Of a stretch of DNA of 64,000 nucleotides, positions 1 through 11,064 are shown piece after piece. The notes beneath the pieces are model-generated. The model was not told the DNA's origin. It searched no databases and was given only the letters and a program-made list of their open reading frames with translations. Each line of letters begins with the position of its first letter. Position 1 is the stretch's first letter. Location of the stretch: positions 16,289,501-16,353,500 of the forward strand of contig CM065389.1 in NCBI GenBank assembly GCA_033060915.1, given 5' to 3'. The position numbers and the translations under genes were made by a program. This DNA comes from Euryodendron excelsum. Lineage: Eukaryota > Streptophyta > Magnoliopsida > Ericales > Pentaphylacaceae.

Positions 1-1239
<1,239 letters not shown>

Positions 1240-2078
1240 AAATGAACTTTTAAGCTTACATTTATGTTCTCAAACTTTATATTCTAATTTTTTTAATTTC
1301 GTGCATAGCATGGATGCACTGCTAATTAGAGAAAAAATGTATTTTATTTAAATCTCTTGTTTAAAAAATAAATAAAATTCACTTAGGAACATTTAAGGTA
1401 AATATCTAGAGACTTCAAAATATAAACAGAATGACAAACACAAAGAACACTCACTGCTACCCGTAGGTAAATAAAAAAGGGTAAATTATATTGATCATTC
1501 TTAAGATTTCACAAAATATAAGATACTAACACTTACATACTGATAATTACATTGCACTCTCTTCTTTTTTAATTTTAGTAACACATTACCGTTGTCCGTT
1601 AAATCAACGTTAGTCAGGTAAACCTAAGGACTTTTACAGCCAAAAATTACAGACATGTGGCTGAATGGAAAAGTCAAATCAAATAATTAATTAAATAACT
1701 CACTCAACCAATTAATAAAATAAAACAACTAATTTCAATTAACAAACCGAATCTCCCAAATCAAACCCCCACCTCCACAGCCAACTCCATAGCTCCAAAT
1801 ACCACCCCCATTCCATACGAACACAACCCATATCAAACAATCTGATATGTTAATTGTGGAGGAATAGCACACGGTCCAACTCAGTGGGTGAGATTCAATC
1901 TACATGAATCATAATTAGGCTGCTTGGCGGCCTGAATCAGAGCTAAGGGGCGATGAGGCCCAAGCCGCTAACCTCCTTTCAACCTTGGCCCAAATCGCGA
2001 AAGGCGAGCCCAAACCACTAGCGGTCTTTGAACATTAAATGCGGAGTTGACTCGAATTAAATGTGCGAGCTGCTCCCC

Positions 2079-2101
2079 ACGCGACGTCGACGTGCACGTC
2101 C
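2079..2101 (+). promoter_or_regulatory. ACGT-core (bZIP-type) motif cluster in LTR A
   Basis: Overlapping GACGTC, GACGTG and GCACGTC cores lie about 130 bp upstream of the TATA box. The cluster is kept in all four LTRs of elements A and B: 5461-5484 (including a CACGTG G-box and TGACG), and on the other strand at 6238-6262 and 15521-15544. ACGT-core motifs are known plant bZIP binding sites. Use as a stress- or hormone-responsive enhancer is inference. Confidence 0.45.
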
Positions 2102-2233
2102 GATCAGCCGGATTCCTCAGCGGCGGTAAGTCAGACCCTGCACGCGGTCAATCAGCAGTATGTAATGATGCCTACCCAGCAGACCATGATAATCTGCTAG
2201 TAGGAAAGGAGTGAAACATTCCATCGATCACAC

Positions 2234-2241
2234 TATAAATA
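2234..2241 (+). promoter_or_regulatory. TATA box of LTR A
   Basis: TATAAATA lies about 220 bp before the LTR end. The same box is at 5618-5625 in the 3' LTR and in reverse orientation at 15380-15387 in element B's 5' LTR, so it is the conserved core promoter of this family. Confidence 0.65.
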
Positions 2242-2457
2242 TCCAAAAGCTCGAGAGCCAAGTATGGACAATTGACTCTAAGTATATATCACTTTCATTT
2301 ATTCTACTCTTGACTAAGTTTGCTAATTTAATCATCGAAGTGTGATCGGCCCAATAAAGGTCGACCCATTCTAACTTTACTTCCTTGTAGAGAGTTTGGA
2401 CTCATTAACGTGGGCTTGAGTGATCGGCTCAGCCTTCTTAGAAAATTTCACCTATAA

Positions 2458-2475
2458 TTGGCGCCGTCTGTAGGA
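2458..2475 (+). other. Primer-binding site of element A
   Basis: TTGGCGCCGTCTGTAGGA sits one base after the 5' LTR end. The same site (with TGTGGGA) is on the minus strand at 15144-15161 in element B. Position and sequence fit a tRNA 3'-end primer site of plant Ty3/gypsy Tat-type elements. Confidence 0.8.
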
Positions 2476-2490
2476 AGGCTTAGCAAAACC

Positions 2491-5225
2491 ATGAGTCTGA
2501 ACGACCGAAGAGGAAGAAGAGAGAACCATGATGGGAGAGGTTACAGAGCCTTCTCTAGCAAAGATCAGACTAACTCGACGCACTACTAATCTACACTAGT
2601 AGATTGGCAACGAGGAAGAACACTAAGGTCGGAAATATGAATCCCTGCTGAAAGCCACCAGGAAGCATTGGACGAACTACGGAGGAATACAGACTATGTC
2701 AGGGATAGAAACTTCAGCAGAAACTGCCACTGAGACCTTGCCCCATCGCCCTTCAATGGGTGAGTTCCAAGTGAAGACATACTCTGTGCGGCAGAAAGGG
2801 AAATTCGGCGGCGTGACAAAGAGATTGCCTACCTCACCTCCCAAGTTCAGGTCATGAGGGAGGCAATCTCCAGAAGAGATGGGCGTGGGAGAGAAAGGTC
2901 CCCCAACCACGAGCGGATTGCTGGAAGCAAGAACAATCCAGCCCCGTGAGTAAGAGGGAGCTACACCTTTAGTATCGGGCGTTGTGACAACAGGTGAAAA
3001 GATCAGCAGAGGGGAAGGAGTAAGACCCCGCTAGACGACGAGCATGTGGAGGGTGATCGGCAGAAAAAATACTAGGATAAATGGTACAATGAAAAACAGG
3101 AAGATAGGAAGCAACAAACTAAGGAGTGCACGGCCCACGACCTGGTCAAGAAGGCCTTAAAGCAAATCACATTCTCACCATTCACAGAGGAGATTAAGTC
3201 CCACCAAATTCCTTGAAAATTCACCTCACCAAAGTTCACTCTATACGATGGGAAGGCCAACCTGGTTAACCATGTTCGGCATTACAAACAGCTAATGGTA
3301 GTATGGTGCAGTGACCAAATATTAATGTGTCGAATCTTCTCCTCCAGCCTAGGAAGTGTGGCCTTACGATGGTTCTACAAGTTGCCATCTAAATCCGTGT
3401 CAAACTGGAGGCAACTTGCTGAGCTGTTCACCGTTTGTTTCATAGCAAACAGCCTGCAGCCAAAGGAGGTTGATTTCTTATTGACCTTTGCAGAAAGAAG
3501 AAGGGGAAGGATTGCGGGCATACGCACGATGCTACTAAGAGGTTTACAACGAAATTGACGAGTGCAGCAAGTAACTGGCTATGACTTAGTTCAGAATCGG
3601 CCTTTCCGCAGAGCATCGTTTGCGGCAGTCCTTGACGAAGAAACCAGCCCTCACCATACAGGAGTTGATGTTGAGAATCGAGCGCTATGCATGATTGGAT
3701 AAAGATATGCCCCAGCCAAGTTCAGCAAAGGTCGGCACTGTTGCCGACAAAACAAACAAAAAGGATGCCAAGAAACCCCGACCAGAAGACAACAATCGGG
3801 GAAAGAGGGTGAATGAGGGGGTTTACACAGTCTTTAAGGACCCCATCTATAAAATCTTGCCCCAAATCCATGACAAGCCATTTTTCAAGTGGTCACCAAA
3901 GTTAGGAGGAGACCCAGCAACCTATGATCAGAAGAGATTCCGTTCCTACCACCGCGAGAAGGGACATAAAATGGAACAATGTCGGCATCTTAAAACCCAT
4001 TTGGAAGATTTGGCCAAGGCTGGCCATCTCGACCAATTCATTGATCGGGACAAGACAAAAAATAAAGCCGACCAGCTGTGGGTGGAAGACATAACCCAGA
4101 AGGAGATAGAAGTGAGACCAGTCTAAGTAATCAATGTGCTGCACGGTTCGGCTAAATCAGGAACCGTTGACCCACATAGATACCGGGCCGAGATACAAAA
4201 GGCTGCACACTTAAGGGAAGTAATGTAGATACAATCACCGAGCAAGAAAGTCAAGGTCGGCGAATGCCATACGTCCATTACCTTCACCGATGAAGATCTC
4301 GTGGGGGTGCAGACCCCACACAATGACGCTTTGGCTGTACCACTGAGAATGGCGGACTGTGATGTAAAGAGATTGCTCATTGACCAAGGAAGTTCATCCG
4401 AAGTCATGTACTATAGCTTGTTCAAGAAATTGGAACTCAAGGAGTCCGACCTCCAGCCATCACTCAACCCACTGGTCAGATTCAGCTCAGATCCAGTTTG
4501 GCCCATAGGGAAGGTAACGGTTCCAGTAACTGCAGGAGGAATTACATTGCAAACAAAATTCCTGGTAATCAACGTGCCCTCCCCCTACAATGCCATCATG
4601 AGACGAACCTGGTTACACCTCATGAAGGTCATTCCTTCGTCCTACCATCAACTGATCAGATTTTCGACCCCTAGTGGAGTGGGGGAGATAAGGGGAGACC
4701 AAGTGGTTGCCAAACAGTGTTTCCTGACAGCATGCATAACCTAGACAAAGGCTAAGAATGTGCAGATGATAGAGCTGCATGAAGACACCCCCACCATCGA
4801 CGATGTGGGACAAATGCCTGAGAACAAAGCCGTAGAGGATCTAAAGAAGATATACATTGATTGGCAGGAAGATAAGTACTTTGTCATCGGCACCTCTTTG
4901 TCCAAAAGGGAGGAATAATCTTTGATCGAGTTATTGACAAGTTACCTGGAAGTGTTCGCTTGGGCCCCTTATGACAGGCTGAGGATTGATGCCAATATTG
5001 CCTGTCATCGGCTAAACGTTAACCCAAAATGCCGACCAGTGGTCCAAAAAGGGAGAAGGGCAGCAACCCAGCATGTGGATGTCGCTATTGAAGAAACAGA
5101 GAGGCTTTTGAAAGCTGGGGCAATTCGGGAAATCAACTACCCGAGCTGACTTTCAAACACAGTGGTGGTAAAAAAGAAGGATGGCAAGTGGAGGGTCTGT
5201 GTGGACTTCATTGATCTCAACAACG
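2491..5225 (+). pseudogene. Decayed gag-protease-RT(5') of element A
   Basis: From the ATG at 2491 the reading resembles the start of element B's Gag (MSLNDRRGRR), but many stops and shifts break it. Readable pieces are the Gag core at 3295-3558 (motif HVRHYKQLMVVWCSDQ just before and inside it), the Gag C-terminus with a HREKGHKMEQC zinc-knuckle-like stretch at 3695-4126, a protease-like segment at 4301-4744 (IDQGSSSEVMYY, with DQGSS in place of the usual DTGAS), and the RT N-terminus at 4922-5225 ending at WRVCVDFIDLN. There the sequence jumps to the polypurine tract. It is useful as a reference because it keeps Gln codons where element B has stops. It makes no functional protein. Confidence 0.85.
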
Positions 5226-5238
5226 GCTAGGGGGCAAT
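5226..5238 (+). other. Polypurine tract region of element A
   Basis: GCTAGGGGGCAAT directly precedes the 3' LTR and matches GGCTGGGGGCAAT at the equivalent place in element B (minus strand, from 6481). It is the plus-strand primer site for reverse transcription. In A it lies only a few bases after truncated RT. Confidence 0.7.
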
Positions 5239-5840
5239 TGCGGGGGAATAGCACACGGCCCAACCCAGTGGGTGATGCCCAATCTACACGAATCATAGTT
5301 GGGCTGCTTGGTGGCCCAAATTAAAGCTAAGGGACGGTCCGGCCCAAACCGCCAACCTCCTTCCAACCTTGGCCCAAACCGCGAAAGGCGAGCCCAAACC
5401 GCTAGTAGTCTTTAAGCATTAAATGCGGAGTTGACCCACATTAAATGTGCGAGCGGCTCCCCACGTGACGTTGACGTGCACGTCCGGTCAGCTGGATTCC
5501 TCAGCAGCGATAAGTCAAGCCCTGCACGCGATCAGTCGGCGGTATGCAATGATGCCTACCCAGCAAGCCATGATGATCTGCTAGTAGGCAAGGAGTGAAA
5601 CATTCCATCGATCACACTATAAATATCTGAACCCTTGAGAGCCAGGTATGGACAACTGACTTCAAGTATATACCACTTTCATTTATTCTACTCTTGATTA
5701 AGCTTTCTAACTTAATCATCAGAGTATGATCAACCCAACAAGGGTCGGCCCATTCTAACTTTACTTCCTTGCAAAGAGTTTGGACTCATTAACGTGGGCT
5801 CGAGTGATCGGCCCAACATTTCCAAAAAATTCCACCTACA
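5239..5840 (+). repeat. 3' LTR of element A
   Basis: Begins TGCGGGGGAATAGCAC and ends CACCTACA. It matches the 5' LTR with scattered, mostly transition, differences. Only 39 bases separate it from element B's left LTR, which is related and in opposite orientation, so the two form a long inverted repeat. Confidence 0.9.
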
Positions 5841-5879
5841 CTAATATATATACGTAACATATAAATCTGATATATATAC

Positions 5880-6480
5880 TGTAGGTGGGATTTTACTAGA
5901 AGGCTGGGCCGAACTCTCAAGCCCAAAAATGGATGAGTCCAAATATCTCCTGCAAGACGAAGAGGTTAGAATGGGTCGACCCGTAATGGGCCGATCACAC
6001 TCCGAAGATTAAGTTAGCAAGTTTAATCGATGAAGATGAATGAAAGTTGTCAATACTTGGAATTAACTGTCCATACCTGGCTCTCGGTGCCTTGGGTATT
6101 TATAAAACTTTTGTGGGAGTGTGTTTCGCCTTGGCCTACCAGCAGGCTCTCATGGCCTGCTGGGTAGGCGTCATCATTGACGCCGCCTGATTATTCATAG
6201 GGTCTGGCGCACCGTCGCGGAGGATTCCGATTGACCGGACGTGCACGTTGACGTCGCGTGGGCAGCCGCTTGCGCATTTAATGCGAGTCAACTCTGCATT
6301 TAATACGCAAAGACCGCTAGTGGTTTGGGCTCACTTTTCGTGGTTTGGGCTGTGCTGTGAAGGAGGTCGGCAGTCTGGTCTTCCCTCTAATTCTGATCTG
6401 GGCTAGCAAAGCAGCCCCAACTTTAACTTACGCAGATTGGGCCTCATCCATTGGGTTGGGCCGAGGGTTATTCCCCCACA
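5880..6480 (-). repeat. 3' LTR of element B
   Basis: 601 bp, TG...CA bounded, about 95% identical by eye to 15163-15763. On the plus strand it lies immediately upstream of the antisense gene's promoter region, so antisense transcription starts just inside the element. Confidence 0.92.
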
Positions 6481-6840
6481 ATTGCCCCCAGCCATTGTGT
6501 CGTTTTGGATTCCGAAATGGCCAAGGGATGTAACGGTCACCCGGCCACATAAATGGCGAGGATTTTAAAAGATTCATTGGTGGGGCGTTATTGAATCGAC
6601 GACCGACGTGACGCTTCGGCAGAGCGTCATGATTAACGCCGTTTTATCGTGTACGAACCGACGACTCTGGTGTGTATAAAAGACCGACGCCCTAATCAGT
6701 TAGAAGACACTTGCTCTTTTTCCTTTGCCTTCTGAATAGCGTGTGCGTCAGCTGTTTCGGCACCCACCACTGTAAGTGTCTTTTGAGCCCGCAACTCCTT
6801 CGCTCTTCATTGTATTCTGTGTTTTGACGGTTGCCCCCTG
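6481..6840 (+). promoter_or_regulatory. Promoter and leader region of the antisense gene in B
   Basis: The first bases (ATTGCCCCCAGCC) are element B's polypurine tract read from the other strand. On the plus strand a TATA box (TATAAA, 6675-6680) lies about 165 bases before the ATG at 6841, giving a start near 6705. CTGTAAGTG at about 6769 looks like a 5' splice site and may mark a leader intron, but I see no convincing acceptor before the ATG. The region shows the antisense gene has its own promoter. Confidence 0.5.
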
Positions 6841-9064
6841 ATGGCATCCCGTCTTTGTAAAATGTTAGATGGTCCGTCGGCCCTTGCCGCGTTTAGGGCT
6901 AGGTTTGAAGTCCCGGATGAAATCTGCTTAGAGTTGGTCGATCCTGAGGACTATCTCATGGGTGAGACCGAAAAGGGGGTGCCGTTCCCAGTCATTGCTA
7001 TCGTAGAAGGGGGACTTAGGTTTCCCCTCCACCCTCTTCTTCATAAATTCATAGTAAAAAATAAGGTGTCGCCCTCCCAGTTAGCGTTGAACATATATAG
7101 GATCTTCTTTGGCATACTAGAAATAAATCGGCGCTTGGGTGTGAACCTAGGCCTTGCCGAACTGGACTACTGCTACACTCTTTGTAAAGTTGGAGGTAGT
7201 TAAAAGGTTTACCTCCGGGCAGTAAAGAAGTCCTTAGAGTTAGTGAAGTGTCTGCCTTCCTCAGGGAAAGGCGTCAACGATGTTAGGGTCTGGGTAACCG
7301 GTCCATGGGAGTTCGGCAACGTTCCCGAGAAGGATAGACCGGCGATTCGATGCCCTAGAGTGCTCGTTGAACTAGGTTTGATGCCAATCTCTCATACTGT
7401 GCGTCATTTTAAATTTCAATTTGCAGCAAAACTAACTCTCGAACTTTTTGCAAACACAAGGAAGCGGTCGAAAGCTCGCGACTGGTTGGTCAACTCTGAC
7501 GACCTCGAGAAGGTCTTGAACTACGTCGGCGAAGGTCGACTAAGATACATAGCTCGGGCTGCACACATCTTGCTCTCCTACCCACTGCGATACTCAACTT
7601 TCACTGCCGAAACGGGTGTCCCCAGAGTGTACTTGCAAGATTAGCGGATGAAGGCGCCGAAGGGGACTTCGAGGAAATCCCCACTGGAATTGCGATCAAG
7701 AGGGCACGCATCCCTACAGGCGTGACAGTCACGGTTGCTCCTCCATCGGCATCAGCTGGTGAAGAACGGCAAGAAGCACGAACGAAATCACACATCTCGG
7801 CATCAACTTCATCACCGTATACTACGCCTGACCGCTGAGTAGAGATTCCTGTAGGAACAAGTGATTCGAGCCCATCCCCCGACGAAATGGAGGGCATGAG
7901 TCTGAAGGAAAGAATGTTTGCTCTTGCAGGCCAGCCGCTAAGGTCGGCCACTCCTACTCCCGCTGAAACTCCTCCAACCGAGCTGGTGTTAACTCCCGTG
8001 GAGGAAGCCCCTCCTGTGCAACAGAGGCCAGAGACTCAGCAGCAGAGAAAGAGGAGGCCCGATGTCACTCCAACTCCAGCGCCCAAAAAGCAGAAAGGCA
8101 AAGGCGCGGTGGACGAGGTCGGCGAGACTGTGACCATCACTCCGGACATTCTCGGTCGTCCTATGACAACAGCAGATTCTATGATCGACCAGCCTGAGGT
8201 TGCGTTTGGTGTTATTAAGAGCGTCCTTCGGAAAAAGGACGTGGCGAAGCTGGGCGAAGCAAGCGACTCAGCCGTTTTTATGGGCGCTTTTCATGACTCG
8301 ATTCTGGTAAGTCGGCATTGACTTTTTCGATGATTACAGACTTTTTAGACACTCGCCCTAAAAACGACCTTCTCTTATTTGTGCAGGGCTGTCTGAATTC
8401 TTTGGAGGTGATGACGCGCTTCCAAAAGCTTGCCGAGGTTCACCAGGAACTTATTGAAGAGCACGGCCGCTTAAAGCTTGAGTGGATCGAAGCGAATAAG
8501 GAGTGGATCACTTTCAGGAAACAGGCCGAGCAGGCTTCCGTCGAGCTTTTGTTGATGAAAGCTAATTTTGAAAAGAGAGATAGGGATCTTGCCGACCTCG
8601 AGAAGAAGTTCGATGTGCAGTTCGTAGATCTGCACAACGCAAATGAGAAGGTGGAGACCCTTAAGACTGAAGTGGCCAAGCTGAAGGTGGAAGAAGAGGC
8701 CACACTGAAGAGGGGTGAAGAGAGGGGGGCCAAGCATTTGGCCGAAGAGATGATGGACCTTAGTCGCATAATATTCCGACAGGGTTGGAATGGTGCCCTT
8801 GTCGTTGCAGAGCTGGATAAGGCCTCCGACGTGTGGGGTCTTTGCCCAGACTACTTTGATACTACCGAGGACGGCATCGTCTGTCCGAAGAAAGTGCTGG
8901 CAAATGCCCAATACAAACGGGAGCTTATGTTAAAAGCCGCGGCCGAAGAAGCTGCTGCTGAGAAGGAGAGACTTGAAAATTTGAAGGCCGCAGCTGAACC
9001 CCCCGAGGATGTGGAAGAGATTTCGCCAGGGGTAACTACAGAGCCGGGGGAGAAGTCGGCATAG
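6841..9064 (+). pseudogene. Antisense Transposase_28-like ('putative gypsy-type') gene in B
   Basis: This gene runs opposite to gag-pol. The first part (6841-7644) has the family signature GGLRFPLHPLLHKFIVK followed by SPSQLALNIYRIFFGI, typical of the plant 'putative gypsy type transposon' domain (PF04195-like). It is cut by an in-frame TAA at 7201 and then shifts frame near 7610-7640. The second part (to 8306) is a Pro/Thr-rich linker with one TGA at about 7832. A phase-0 intron follows: donor CTG|GTAAGTC at 8307 and acceptor TTTGTGCAG at 8386 (80 bp). The last exon (8387-9064) is Glu/Lys-rich and strongly predicted as coiled coil (HQELIEEHGRLKLEW), ending with an acidic tail. The full product would be about 710 residues. 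The family's function is unknown. Antisense accessory ORFs are known in Tat-lineage elements such as maize Grande1. Confidence 0.75.
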
Positions 9065-9516
9065 CTTTTCTTTCTTTTTCTTAATTTTTTGTAACCATCA
9101 ATGCCTTTTAATGAGAAAAACTCGTTTTGTTGTTTATTACTGAATCTGCCTTATCTGATTTTTGCTATGAACTGGATCTGTCTTATCTGATTTTGTCGTT
9201 TACACTTGGTTTCTTTCTTAGCCTCCTTCAGCCGACCTGCCCAACTTGGACAGGACCAAGTTTTTACACTTGGTTTTTATTTTGGCCTTTTTTAGCCGAC
9301 CTGCCCAACTTGGACAGGACCAAGTTTTTATACTTGGTTTTTATTTTGGCCTTCTTTGGCCGACCTGCCTAACTTGGATAGGACCAAGTTTTTACACTTG
9401 GTTTTTGTTTTTCACAGAGTGCTCAGAGTAGATTCATTTGAATAGCTTCATTTTCAGTGATTCTTCAGCAGAGCTTTACACATTTCATGGACTGTTACAG
9501 TGCATGGAGCTTTGTA
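9065..9516. repeat. Convergent 3' region with 64-bp tandem repeat
   Basis: This stretch separates the end of the antisense gene (9064, + strand) from the end of integrase (9517, - strand). From about 9200 to 9412 there are nearly three copies of a 64-bp unit starting GCCGACCTGCC at 9231, 9295 and 9359. Each contains ACCAAGTTTTTACACTTGGT, a 7-bp inverted repeat that could form a hairpin in either transcript. Lying between two convergent genes, it may act in 3'-end formation or as a spacer; that is inference. Confidence 0.75.
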
Positions 9517-11049
9517 TTACTGGTAGAACTTCCTCAAGTTGGTTGCATTCCATGGTCGCGGCAATTGTCGCCCTTCTTCGACGGTCTCCAGTCTGTATGC
9601 GCCAATGCCGACCTGGGATGTGACTCTGTAGGGGCCTTCCCAGTTTGGGCTGAGCTTTCCATCTGCCGCCTTCTTGGTTGCCCCCAACACTTTTCGTAAA
9701 ACTAGATCTCCTGGAGCAAAGTTTCTCGGGCGGACCCGCTTGTTATAAGAGCGTTTTAGCTATCGCTGATACTCTGTGAGCCTGATCAAGGCGGTTTCCC
9801 TTCTTTCTTCGACAAGATCCAGGTCTCTTGCAACCGTCTGGTCATTGACACCAGTGTTAAAGACTGCCGATCTGATAGTTGGTAGTCCGATCTCCAAAGG
9901 GATGACTGCCTCCACCCCGTATGCCAACGAGAACGGTGTTTCTCCGGTGGACCTCCTTGGGGTTGTTCTGTAGGACCACAAAACATTGGGTAGCTCCTCT
10001 GTCCACTTCCCTTTGGCTTTTTCCAGTCGCTTCTTGACTCCGTTAAGCATGGTTTTATTTGAAATCTCAACTTGCCCGTTGCATTGGGGGTAGGCCGGTG
10101 TTGAGTAATAGTTTCTGATCCCCAATCCTTCGCAAAATGATCTAAAGATGTTGCCATCGAACTAGGTGCCGTTATCTAATATAATGGCACGGGGCAACCC
10201 GAATCTGGTGACAATGCTTTTCCAGACGAATCTTTTGGCATCAATTTCTCTGATGTTTGATAAAGATTCCGCTTCCACCCATTTGGTAAAGTAGTCGGTG
10301 GCCATGATGAGAAACCTTTTGTTGCCCGGAGCTCGGGGCAGAGGCCCGACAATGTCCAGTCCCCACTGAGCGAAAGGCCACGGACTGGTGATGGTGGCAA
10401 GATCCTCGGCTGGCTGGTGGATGATGGGGGAAAACCTCTGACATTTGTCACACTTCAGGACGTACTGGGCTGCATCTTTCTGCATGTAAGGCCACCAGTA
10501 TCCCTGCAAGATGGCTTGGTGTGCTATCGATCTTCCGCCGACATGACTTCCACATATCCCTTCATGGATTTCGAATAAGACGCCCTGTACTTGGTCCGGA
10601 TGGATGCAGTGTAAATACGGACCTGTAAAGGAACGTCTGTAAAGCTCTTTACTTGGTGACAGCCAATACCTGAGAGACGCATGCTTGATTCGCCGAGCTT
10701 CAGCCTTATCGTCTGGTAGCTTGTCTGCGTCAAGGTAAGAGATGATTGGGTCCATCCATGATGGTCCCAACTTTTCTGCAGTTAGGGCTTCCTTCTCCTC
10801 CCGAAAGATGCTAGGCTTGGCAAGGGTTTCTACGTTGATCGTCCTTTTCGAACCAGATTTCAGAGCTGTGCCCAGAGTCGCCAAGGCATCCACATGTGAG
10901 TTATTGTCTCGGCTAATCTGTCGAAGCTTGTAGCTTTTAAATTGGCCGAGTAATTCCTTGGCCTTTGCTAGGTACTGAGTCATTCTGTCGTTTTTTGCTA
11001 CGTATTCTCCTGTGATTTGGTTTACGACAAGTAAGGAGTCCGAATACAT
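9517..11049 (-). pseudogene. Integrase of element B (broken)
   Basis: The minus-strand reading continues in frame from RNase H. Up to 10165 it holds the end of RNase H (MYSDSLLVVNQITGEY) and the integrase zinc-binding and core regions (CDKCQRFSPIIHQPAEDLA, WGLDIVGPLP, ending at LDNGT). An in-frame TAG at 10162 follows, then PAYPQCNGQVEISNKTML and the rest of the core, a second TAG at 9760, and a C-terminal domain with GPYRV and an NLRKFYQ end at 9517. The two stops are single-base changes without a frame shift. Integrase would insert the cDNA into the genome. The gene is now inactive. Confidence 0.88.
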
Positions 11050-11064
11050 GACGATTTCAGGAAT

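Larger units (their letters stand above)
1855..2456 (+). repeat. 5' LTR of element A
   Basis: The LTR starts TGTGGAGGAATAGCAC and ends CACCTATA, where the 3' copy keeps the canonical CACCTACA. It is about 602 bp and matches the 3' LTR at 5239-5840 along its whole length. It contains a TATA box at 2234-2241 and an ACGT-core cluster at 2079-2101, so it holds the promoter for sense transcription of element A. Confidence 0.9.
1855..5840 (+). mobile_element. Tat-type LTR retrotransposon A, internally deleted
   Basis: A Ty3/gypsy element with 5' LTR 1855-2456, primer-binding site, decayed gag-protease-start of RT, polypurine tract and 3' LTR 5239-5840. The flanks are TTAAT (1850-1854) and CTAAT (5841-5845), a 5-bp target duplication with one transition. 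Its internal region is homologous to element B (5880-15763, opposite strand) but stops inside RT and jumps straight to the polypurine tract, so most of RT, RNase H, integrase and the antisense gene are missing. It could only have moved with proteins supplied in trans and is now heavily mutated. Confidence 0.88.

Noticed and set aside
7601..7951. Minus-strand open frame across the antisense gene's linker
   Set aside because: Shadow of the plus-strand Pro/Thr-rich coding region, with no similarity to Tat Gag-Pol.
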